This document shows positions 38,018-44,856 of a stretch of DNA of 64,000 bases, one piece after another. The number at the start of each line of letters is the position of its first letter. The stretch's first letter is position 1. Source of the stretch: Prado023 sp963706885 (GTDB taxonomy: Bacteria > Actinomycetota > Actinomycetes > S36-B12 > CAIYMF01); assembly GCA_963706885.1 (NCBI GenBank), contig CAVPNX010000008.1, positions 159,049 through 223,048 of the forward strand. The letters are read 5' to 3'. The translations under genes and the position numbers were made by a program. Below the pieces are notes generated by a model that was not told the origin of the DNA, ran no database searches, and worked only from the letters and a program-made list of their open reading frames with translations.

Positions 38018-38089
38018 AGCCGCCTCGGGGATTTGAACCCCGGACCTGCTCATTACGAGTGAGCTGCTCTACCCCTGAGCTAAGGCGGC
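38018..38089 (-). tRNA. tRNA-Thr (anticodon CGT)
   Basis: A 72-base cloverleaf on the minus strand: acceptor GCCGCCT with AGGCGGC, D-arm GCTC/GAGC with the AGGGGTA loop, anticodon stem GCTCA/TGAGC with loop CTCGTAA (anticodon CGT, reading ACG), and T-arm CGGGG-TTCAAAT-CCCCG. CCA is not encoded. IS DNA begins 9 bases beyond its 3' end, and the glycan locus begins about 95 bases beyond its 5' end. Confidence 0.95.
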
Positions 38090-38185
38090 GCGCCTGCCGC
38101 AGCTGTGGCGCTGGGCTCGACTTATCGATTCTACTCAGGACCTCGGCTTAGCCCAAACTACCTACCACGCGGCTACGCTCTGCCC

Positions 38186-38804
38186 GTGCAGATCGAACGC
38201 ATGACCATTGCATGCGCGTGGCTCGTGACCCCTACGGTCCTGGGTGACAGCCGGGAGGTGTTCCTCGAGGGGTTTCTAGCGGCCGCAGTTGTCGAAGGTG
38301 GTCGGAAGCCCTCTCAACCTCGCCCAAGCCAACTGCTCTGTGAACATACGGGTCGTCGTGCCCGGGATCCATTTCGCCGACGTTCCACCGGGGCAAGCGG
38401 AGTACGTCACCTGCGTGCGCGGGTCGATCCTGGATGCGGTTGTGGATGCGGGCGTGGGGTCTCCCACGTACGGTCAATGGGAGGCGGCACACGTTGACGT
38501 TCGGAACCGGCCGGCTGTGTACCTCACCAAGGGCCTGGGGCATGGATTCGTGGCGCTGGAAGACCGCTCCACTGAGATCTACCTGTGCAGCGAGGGCGAC
38601 AACCCGGGACGCGAACACACGGTGAATGCACTGGACCCAGCAATCGGCGTCGATCGGACTGTCCCGAGCACCGCACTTGAACTGTCAGTCAAGGACGCCG
38701 CTGCCCCGCTGCTGGCGGGCTTCGCTGCAGCGGCGGTCCCTCCGACGTGGCAGGAGTGCCTCGCACTTCGAGCCGGACAACGGACCAACCCACCCTCTGA
38801 CTGA
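38186..38804 (+). CDS. rmlC: dTDP-4-dehydrorhamnose 3,5-epimerase, frameshifted
   Basis: RmlC epimerises dTDP-4-keto-6-deoxyglucose on the way to dTDP-L-rhamnose. The GTG at 38186 gives VQIERMTIACAWLVTPTVLG and DSREVFLEGF; the frame shifts near 38288 and continues SPLNLAQANCSVN, VVPGIHFADVPPGQAEYVTC, GSPTYGQWEAAHVDV, AVYLTKGLGHGFVALEDRST and NPGREHTVNALDPAIGVDRT. The catalytic His of PGIHFAD and the Tyr/His of the GLGHGF block are kept. Length is about 205 residues, normal for the family. It is the first gene after the tRNA and points into the glycan locus. Confidence 0.88.
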
Positions 38805-38824
38805 CAGCACTGGAAGGAACGGAC

Positions 38825-39733
38825 GTGGACGTCACACGGCAGGCCAAGCAACGAGTCAAGGAGGCCGCGAGGGATGCGGTTGCCGCCGACCTGGCGCGGA
38901 TCGAGGACGAGCTCCGGGCTGTCAGGGGACTGGTGGAGGAGGTCCGGACGATAGACGCCGCCGCTGGGAAGGGCGTCCAGGAGATCCGCTCCCAGGTACA
39001 TGCCCTCGGCGTGGCACTGGAAGCCCTGCGAAGTTCTCACGACCGGCATGTTCCCCGGCCCCCAGGCCGGCCGGAGTTCCTCGCGCAGTACCACCTGTCC
39101 GATGTGCTCGCCTGGCGTGCGGCCGATGCATCCGCCGCGTGGGCGGAGGCGCGCTTGCTGCAAGCGGAGGTTCACGCCACCCGCGAGCAACACCTGCGCC
39201 GCGCCGCCGAGGTAGCGCCAGCAGAGGGGTTGATCCTGGAGTTCGGTGTCGGTGATGGTTCGAGCCTGCGTTGGCTGGAGGACGGCGCCGGCGTTCGGCG
39301 GGTGGTCGGGTTCGACTCCTTCGAGGGGCTGCCAGAGGACTGGCGGACCGGATTCGGGAAGGGCGCATTCGATGACGTGGACCAGCGACCATTCGAGCGC
39401 GCGGAGCTGATCGTGGGCTGGTTCGAGGACACCCTGCCGGCCTTCCTGCAACAGGTCAGCGAGCCGATCGCGCTCCTGCACGTGGACTGCGATCTGTACT
39501 CCTCGACCGTGACCGTCCTCGAGGCCTGCATACCACGCTTGGCGCCCGGGGGAATTGTTGCGTTCGACGAGTTCCTCAACTACCCCGGCTGGCACCTACA
39601 TGAGGCCAGGGCGTGGGACGAGGCGATCACGGCACATCAACTTGCGGTCGAGTATGTCGGCTACGTACCCAGTTGGGAGCAGGTTTCGGCCCGTGTGGGT
39701 CGAAACCTGCTGGGCAGTCAGACAGCAGGTTGA
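38825..39733 (+). CDS. TylF-like class I methyltransferase with N-terminal coiled coil
   Basis: A 302-residue protein. Residues 1-70 are strongly helical with heptads (ADLARIEDELRAVRGLVEEV), then a class I methyltransferase fold: LILEFGVGDGSSLRWLEDGA, RVVGFDSFEGLPEDWRTGFG, ALLHVDCDLYSSTVTVLEAC and PGGIVAFDEFLNYPGW. The GFDSFEGLPE and HVDCDLYSST blocks are those of TylF/MycF macrocin O-methyltransferases and related sugar O-methyltransferases. The acceptor is probably a surface sugar given the locus. It starts with GTG 20 bases after rmlC. Its 3' end overlaps the rmlD remnant on the other strand. Confidence 0.8.
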   Translation: MDVTRQAKQRVKEAARDAVAADLARIEDELRAVRGLVEEVRTIDAAAGKGVQEIRSQVHALGVALEALRSSHDRHVPRPPGRPEFLAQYHLSDVLAWRAADASAAWAEARLLQAEVHATREQHLRRAAEVAPAEGLILEFGVGDGSSLRWLEDGAGVRRVVGFDSFEGLPEDWRTGFGKGAFDDVDQRPFERAELIVGWFEDTLPAFLQQVSEPIALLHVDCDLYSSTVTVLEACIPRLAPGGIVAFDEFLNYPGWHLHEARAWDEAITAHQLAVEYVGYVPSWEQVSARVGRNLLGSQTAG

Positions 39734-39990
39734 CCGCTGGGCTCAGCGCGGGTGAGCGGTAGTGCCCCGGCCAGGGCCTCGTGCCAGTCACGGATCGGCG
39801 GGGTGGCCAGTTCGGCCCATCGGCCATGCCCAGGACGCTGTAGGCCGGCCGCGGGGCCGGGCGGGGGAAGGCGTCAGGAGCACGATCTGGCCGGCGAGGT
39901 CCCGACTCCAGGTGGGTTGTCCGCGCTGGTCATCGACTACCGAGACCTCAGGCTTGGGGGCTTCCAGGGCAAGCATCGTCTTGGTACAGC
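39718..39990 (-). pseudogene. rmlD: dTDP-4-dehydrorhamnose reductase remnant (rmlD)
   Basis: Minus-strand fragments of RmlD: TKTMLALEAPKPEVSVVDDQ then RGQPTWSRDLAGQIV (about 39880-39990), followed after an apparent internal deletion of roughly 45 codons and a frame change by DAFPRPAPRPAYSVLGMGRW and AELATPPIRDWHEALAGALP to the stop at 39718. The N-terminal Rossmann half is absent; 39991-40084 holds other sequence (RWLAIRANGMLDRYLMEVLA) that I do not recognise. The gene lies directly after rmlB in the expected position, so an ancestral rmlB-rmlD pair has collapsed. Confidence 0.75.
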
Positions 39991-40084
39991 CCCAACTCCC
40001 CCTCCGCGAGGACTTCCATCAGGTAGCGGTCGAGCATGCCGTTCGCACGGATGGCCAACCAGCGATCGGTAGTCTGAGCCTCCC

Positions 40085-41071
40085 TCACAGGGCCGGTTTC
40101 CCTTCCTTCAGCGGCCGCCACCAGGCCTCATTGGCCTTGTACCAATCAACAGTGTCGGCCAGCCCCTGCCCGAACGGGACCTCCGGGGCGTAGCCCAGCT
40201 CGTCGGCGATCTTGGAGATGTCGACCGAGTAGCGCAGGTCGTGGCCCTTGCGGTCCTCGACGCGGCGGACCATCTCCCAGCCGACGCCCATGGCGGCGAG
40301 CAGGCGCTCGGTGAGCTCGACGTTGGTCAACTCGGTGCCGCCACCGATGTTGTAGGTCTCGCCCGCGCGGCCCTTGGCCAGCACCAGGTTGATGCCACGG
40401 CAGTGGTCGTCGACGTGCAGCCAGTCACGAACGTTGAGTCCCTCGCCGTACAGCGGCACCTGCAGCCCGTCCATGAGGTTGGTCACGAAGAGCGGGATGA
40501 CCTTCTCGGGGAACTGGTGAGGTCCGTAGTTGTTGGAGCACCGGGTGATCGAGACGTCCATGCCGAACGTGCGGGCGTACGCCCGAGCCAGCAGGTCCGA
40601 GCCTGCCTTCGAGGCGCTGTATGGGGAGTTGGGCTCCAGCGGGCGGGCCTCGTCCCACGACCCCTCGGGGATGGAGCCGTAGACCTCGTCGGTGCTGACG
40701 TGCACGAACTTGCCGATCCCGGCGTTGAGTGCGGCCTGCAGCAGGGTCTGGGTGCCCAAGACGTTGGTGACGACGAAGTCCGACGCACCGGTGATCGACC
40801 GGTCGACGTGCGACTCGGCGGCGAAGTGGACGACGACGTCGTGGCCCCGGATGAGGTCGTTGACCAGGTCCACATCGCAGATGTCGCCCTCGACGAAGCG
40901 GTAGCGCGGGGAGTCGGCCACCTCGGCGAGGTTCGTCAGGGTGCCGGCGTACGTGAGTTTGTCCAGGACTGTGACCGCGGCCCCGATCGTCTCCGGGTGG
41001 GCATCGGCCAACTGCCCGCGGACGTAGTTGGAGCCGATGAACCCCGCCCCACCAGTGACGAGGATGCGCAC
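40085..41071 (-). CDS. rmlB: dTDP-glucose 4,6-dehydratase
   Basis: RmlB makes dTDP-4-keto-6-deoxyglucose. The GTG at 41071, preceded by AAGGAGAG, gives VRILVTGGAGFIGSNYVRGQ and 328 residues. Blocks include VVHFAAESHVDRSITGASDF, FVHVSTDEVYGSIPEGSWDE with the catalytic Thr/Asp/Glu, the YxxxK in SPYSASKAGSDLLARAYART, and SITRCSNNYGPHQFPEKVIP then LPLYGEGLNVRDWLHVDDHC-type sequence. All active-site residues are present. It is co-directional with the upstream methyltransferase gene, 47 bases away. Confidence 0.95.
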   Translation of the reverse strand: MRILVTGGAGFIGSNYVRGQLADAHPETIGAAVTVLDKLTYAGTLTNLAEVADSPRYRFVEGDICDVDLVNDLIRGHDVVVHFAAESHVDRSITGASDFVVTNVLGTQTLLQAALNAGIGKFVHVSTDEVYGSIPEGSWDEARPLEPNSPYSASKAGSDLLARAYARTFGMDVSITRCSNNYGPHQFPEKVIPLFVTNLMDGLQVPLYGEGLNVRDWLHVDDHCRGINLVLAKGRAGETYNIGGGTELTNVELTERLLAAMGVGWEMVRRVEDRKGHDLRYSVDISKIADELGYAPEVPFGQGLADTVDWYKANEAWWRPLKEGKPAL

Positions 41072-41118
41072 ACTGCTCTCCTTGGGTTGGGACAATCGGG
41101 CCAAGCGGGAGGGCTCGA

Positions 41119-42294
41119 TCAGGGGTTTCGGCGCAAGACCGCGATCCCGTCTTCACTGGCGTGCAGGTCGAAGGTCCAGTGCGACAGCGCCCCCGATGAA
41201 CCATAGTGGTTGTCTGTGAGGATGAGTTCGACCGCACGCGTAACGGTTGGCCACGAGAGCGCATCGTGGAACACCACACAGCCCCCGGGGCGCACGGACT
41301 CCTTCACGAGCATGAAGTCAGCGATAGTTGCCGAGCTGGAGTGGTCGGCATCGATGAAGACCAGATCAAACGGTCCATGACTCGAAACCACCTCCTGGCC
41401 GATCAGGCGTCGTTCAGGGCCGGAGTCGGCGTCCGGTCCAGCGCAAGAGGCCCATCCAACATGCATCAGTACGGACTCCGACAAACCCAAGCCCGCAAGG
41501 GTCCGTTGGGCAAAGTCCGCCGGCGAGTCAACGCTGCGATGCGGAATGTCGGGGTCAACGGAATGGAGGACGCCCCCTCCAGCGCCGCGCATCGCGTCAG
41601 CGATAAGGGCTGCGGAGTACCCGACGAAAGCTCCGATCTGCAGGCAGTTGGCCGCACCTAGCGTGGCGACGAGTTGGTGCAGGATCCCAGCGTCGAGATC
41701 CTTGATGCTCCCTTGCAGCAGGTCCTGGCCATCCAGCCCCTCCGAGTCCGCCGAAGCGATGAAGTGGGCCATCAGATCCGCTGCCCGCTGCAGGGAATCC
41801 TCGGAGGGGCGTGGGAATACCGAGCCAGTGGCCAGCGACATGAGGTGAAGGCGTGCTCGCACGTACCGGTCTTCATCAACGACCCAAGGGGCATGCCGAC
41901 CGACGCCAGTCGAGTCGACGCCGTCGAGGCCATCGCGGATGATCATTCGTGCAAACTCCGGGATGTAGCCGCCGTCATCGGTCCTGGCCCGTTCCCGGAG
42001 GTAGTGAAGCTGCTCAGAGTCACGGAACCTGCCGATGAGCACCAACTGATCTCCGTGACGTATGGCACTCTCAAACACGGTGCTCGGAGATCCCGCGCTG
42101 TCCCGGAACACCAAAGCGCCCATCTCCATGGCCCAAGAGGATTCATTCGAGTGCTGCGAGCCGATGATTCGACCGTCAGCGCTCAGCCAGACGTCGGAAA
42201 GCGGTCTTCCAACCAACTGTCCGAACGTCCAGACGCGCCCCAACAGATCCTCTCGGTCAGGCAAGTTGCTGGTCGCGCTGGAGACGCTAGACAT
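41119..42294 (-). CDS. large protein with C-terminal class I methyltransferase domain
   Basis: A 391-residue protein. The N-terminal 170 residues are not recognisable (WTFGQLVGRPLSDVWLSADG, then GALVFRDSAGSPSTVF) but beta-rich. From about residue 200 a Methyltransf_24-type domain follows: LGAANCLQIGAFVGYSAALI, GGVLHSVDPDIPHRS, FDLVFIDADHSSSATIADFM and RPGGCVVFHDALSWPTV. The ATG at 42294 has GAGGAGG about 8 bases upstream, which decides the start. Third-position A/T is clearly higher than in housekeeping genes. A role in modifying a surface sugar is inferred from context. Confidence 0.75.
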   Translation of the reverse strand: MSSVSSATSNLPDREDLLGRVWTFGQLVGRPLSDVWLSADGRIIGSQHSNESSWAMEMGALVFRDSAGSPSTVFESAIRHGDQLVLIGRFRDSEQLHYLRERARTDDGGYIPEFARMIIRDGLDGVDSTGVGRHAPWVVDEDRYVRARLHLMSLATGSVFPRPSEDSLQRAADLMAHFIASADSEGLDGQDLLQGSIKDLDAGILHQLVATLGAANCLQIGAFVGYSAALIADAMRGAGGGVLHSVDPDIPHRSVDSPADFAQRTLAGLGLSESVLMHVGWASCAGPDADSGPERRLIGQEVVSSHGPFDLVFIDADHSSSATIADFMLVKESVRPGGCVVFHDALSWPTVTRAVELILTDNHYGSSGALSHWTFDLHASEDGIAVLRRNP

Positions 42295-42526
42295 GTTCCC
42301 GTCCCTCCTCAACGATGGCCCGGCCGACTGCGAATGCTACTGAGGGTCGCGGTCAAACAAGGCATCCCGGCACTGAGGACCGGTCGCGCTCGCCAACGGC
42401 CCATCACCGGTCACCAGACGACTACGACCCGGATCTCCATTCTCACACCGAACGCCGTGTCCGGCCCATCGTTCAGCCCCTATATCCTTCCGTCGTCGCC
42501 GTTTGGCGCGAGGACAAGGGGACGCG

Positions 42527-43834
42527 ATGACGAAAGATCCAAGCCGCCAGGCAATCTTGGACTCGGTTGCCGCCTACGGCGAGGTCAAGTATCAGGTGAG
42601 CGAGTTCGTTCCGGGCGAGACGGTGGTTCCCGTCTCGGGCAAGGTGCTGAATGCTGCGGATCTCGTCCATCTCGTCGACGCGTCGCTCGACGGTTGGCTG
42701 ACTGCCGGGCGCTTCACCGAGCAGTTTCAGCGGGCCCTCGCGCGTTACGTGGGAGTTCGGTCGGCGGTCTTCGTCAACAGCGGATCGAGCGCCAACCTGG
42801 TGGCCCTGAGCGCCCTGACGAGTCCGAAATTGGGCAAGCGGCGATTGGTCGAGGGCGACGAGGTGCTCACAGTCGCAATGGGCTTCCCCACGACAGTGAA
42901 CCCCATCATCCAGAACCGCCTCAAGCCCGTCCTTGTCGACGTGGAGCTCGGCACGTACGACGCGAATCCGGAACTGCTGGAGCAGGCGATCGGCCCTCGC
43001 ACGCGGGCGATCATGATGGCGCACACCCTGGGCAACCCCTTCGACCTTGATGCTGTCAAGGCCCTGTGCAAGGAGCACGGTCTGTGGTTGGTCGAGGACT
43101 CCTGTGACGCCCTAGGTTCCACCTACGACGGGAAGAAGACCGGCAGCTTCGGGGATACGGCAACCGCGAGCTTCTACCCTGCGCACCACATCACGACCGG
43201 CGAGGGTGGCGCGGTCTTCGTCCGATCCCCGCTGATCAAGAAGCAGGTGGAGTCCTTCCGCGATTGGGGTCGCGACTGCTACTGCGAGACGGGCCACGAC
43301 AACACCTGCCTGAAGCGCTTCGAGTGGCAACTCGGCGACCTTCCACTCGGCTACGACCACAAGTACATCTACAGCCACATCGGCTACAACCTCAAGGGCA
43401 CCGACATGCAGGCTGCTCTGGGGGTCTCCCAGCTCACACGGATCGATGAGTTCGCCGATCGCCGCAGGGAGAACTTCCGCTACTTGTACGCCGCCCTCGA
43501 GGACGTCCCGGGACTCATCCTGCCGAAGGCGACACCGAAGTCCGACCCCTCCTGGTTCGGCTTCCCGATCACGCTGGATCCGAAGTCCAGCGTGGATCGC
43601 GAGGAGCTGCTGCGGTTCCTCGACGCGCGCAAGGTCGGCACGCGGCTGATGTTCGCCGGCAATATCATCCGTCAGCCCGCGTATAGGAACGTTGAGTTCC
43701 GGATCGCCTCGTCACTCGATGTCGCCGACATCGTCATGAAGCGGACGTTCTGGGTAGGCACGTATCCCGGGCTGACTGAGCCGATGCTGGACTACATCGC
43801 GGATTCGATCCGCGAGTTCGTGACGAAGGCCTGA
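42527..43834 (+). CDS. rfbH: CDP-4-keto-6-deoxy-D-glucose 3-dehydrase (E1, RfbH/DdhC)
   Basis: A PMP-dependent [2Fe-2S] dehydrase that removes the 3-OH of CDP-4-keto-6-deoxyglucose to start CDP-3,6-dideoxyhexose synthesis. The 435-residue protein keeps the special E1 features: His220 in FYPAHHITTGEGGAV where aminotransferases have Lys, and the iron-sulfur motif C-x57-C-x-C-x7-C at Cys193, Cys251, Cys253 and Cys261 (EDSC, then RDCYCETGHDNTC). NSGSSANLVALSALTSP and WLTAGRFTEQFQRALARYVG are conserved too. The ATG at 42527 follows AAGGGG. The next gene, rfbG, starts 2 bases after the stop. Its reductase partner (E3, RfbI/DdhD) is not in the window. Confidence 0.95.
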   Translation: MTKDPSRQAILDSVAAYGEVKYQVSEFVPGETVVPVSGKVLNAADLVHLVDASLDGWLTAGRFTEQFQRALARYVGVRSAVFVNSGSSANLVALSALTSPKLGKRRLVEGDEVLTVAMGFPTTVNPIIQNRLKPVLVDVELGTYDANPELLEQAIGPRTRAIMMAHTLGNPFDLDAVKALCKEHGLWLVEDSCDALGSTYDGKKTGSFGDTATASFYPAHHITTGEGGAVFVRSPLIKKQVESFRDWGRDCYCETGHDNTCLKRFEWQLGDLPLGYDHKYIYSHIGYNLKGTDMQAALGVSQLTRIDEFADRRRENFRYLYAALEDVPGLILPKATPKSDPSWFGFPITLDPKSSVDREELLRFLDARKVGTRLMFAGNIIRQPAYRNVEFRIASSLDVADIVMKRTFWVGTYPGLTEPMLDYIADSIREFVTKA

Positions 43835-43836
43835 TC

Positions 43837-44856
43837 GTGCGGTATCTGATCACTGGTCACACGGGGTTCAAGGGGGCCTGGCTCGCGCTCTGGCTCGTCG
43901 AGCAGGGCCACGAGGTCGTCGGCATTGCGCTGGATCCCCGCCCGGGAGGTATCTTCGAGCGGGCCGGAGTGTCGGACTCGCTCGTCGAGGACATCCGCCT
44001 GGACATCCGCGACGCTGACGGCATGGCTGGGGCGGTCAGAGACGCGCAGCCCGACATCGTCCTTCATCTGGCGGCGCAGCCCCTGGTGCGCGAGTCGTAC
44101 GCGGATCCGCGGACGACCTTCACCACGAACGTCGATGGCACCATGAACGTGCTCTCGGCGATGGAGGGCGTCGAGTCGATTCGGGCCGCGGTCATCGTGA
44201 CCACGGACAAGGTCTACCGCAACGTGAATCAGATCTGGGGGTACCGGGAGGACGATCCTCTGGGAGGGGACGACCCCTACAGCGCGTCCAAGGCGATGGC
44301 TGACATCTTGACCCAGTCGTGGGTCAAGTCCTTCCCCGGAACGCCCACTGCGATTGCCAGGGCAGGGAACGTCATCGGAGGCGGCGACGTGAGCCCCGAC
44401 CGGCTGCTCCCGGACCTGATCGCGACATATGAGCAGGGAGGTCGACCGCAACTGCGGTACCCGGGTGCTGTCCGGCCCTGGCAGCACGTACTCGACTGCC
44501 TGAGCGGGTATCTGACCGTCGCCGACGCACTCCTCGATGGCCGGGGGTTGGGCGTATGGAACTTCGGCCCCGACGTCAACAGTTTCGTGAGTGTCGGTGA
44601 GGTAGCTGACCGAGTCGCAGCAGCCATGGGCGCCCCAAGCGGATACGCGCTCACTGAAGGGCAGCCGCACGAGGCGGGACTCCTCGCCCTCGACTCGCGA
44701 AGGGCTCAGGTTGAGCTCGGTTGGCGCAACCACCTAGATCTTGATCGCGCCTTGGGATGGACAATCGGGTGGGCCCGAAGCGTGGCATCGGGCCTGGACG
44801 CCCGTGAGGTCACACGCCAACAGCTCGCGGACTTCTTCCGCTTCCTCGATGGCTGA
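43837..44856 (+). CDS. rfbG: CDP-glucose 4,6-dehydratase
   Basis: Extended SDR enzyme (DdhB/RfbG) that makes CDP-4-keto-6-deoxyglucose, the substrate of RfbH. The 339 residues show RYLITGHTGFKGAWLALWLV, the FKGAW form specific to RfbG, HLAAQPLVRESYADPRTTFT with TNVDGTMNVL, VIVTTDKVYRNVNQIWGYRE, the YxxxK in DPYSASKAMADILTQSW, IARAGNVIGGGDVSPDRLLP and RPWQHVLDCLSGYL. The start is GTG, 2 bases after rfbH. Its last 8 bases overlap the start of the membrane protein gene, so translation is coupled. Confidence 0.95.
   Translation: MRYLITGHTGFKGAWLALWLVEQGHEVVGIALDPRPGGIFERAGVSDSLVEDIRLDIRDADGMAGAVRDAQPDIVLHLAAQPLVRESYADPRTTFTTNVDGTMNVLSAMEGVESIRAAVIVTTDKVYRNVNQIWGYREDDPLGGDDPYSASKAMADILTQSWVKSFPGTPTAIARAGNVIGGGDVSPDRLLPDLIATYEQGGRPQLRYPGAVRPWQHVLDCLSGYLTVADALLDGRGLGVWNFGPDVNSFVSVGEVADRVAAAMGAPSGYALTEGQPHEAGLLALDSRRAQVELGWRNHLDLDRALGWTIGWARSVASGLDAREVTRQQLADFFRFLDG

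Noticed and set aside
35932..38030. GGAGCCGCCTCGG occurs both at 35933-35945 and at the 3' end of tRNA-Thr (38016-38028), which could suggest att sites of an integrative element.
   Set aside because: The left copy is explained by IS21 istA codons (AEPPR) next to the IS256 duplication, no integrase gene is present, and 13 bases is short for an att core at this G+C.
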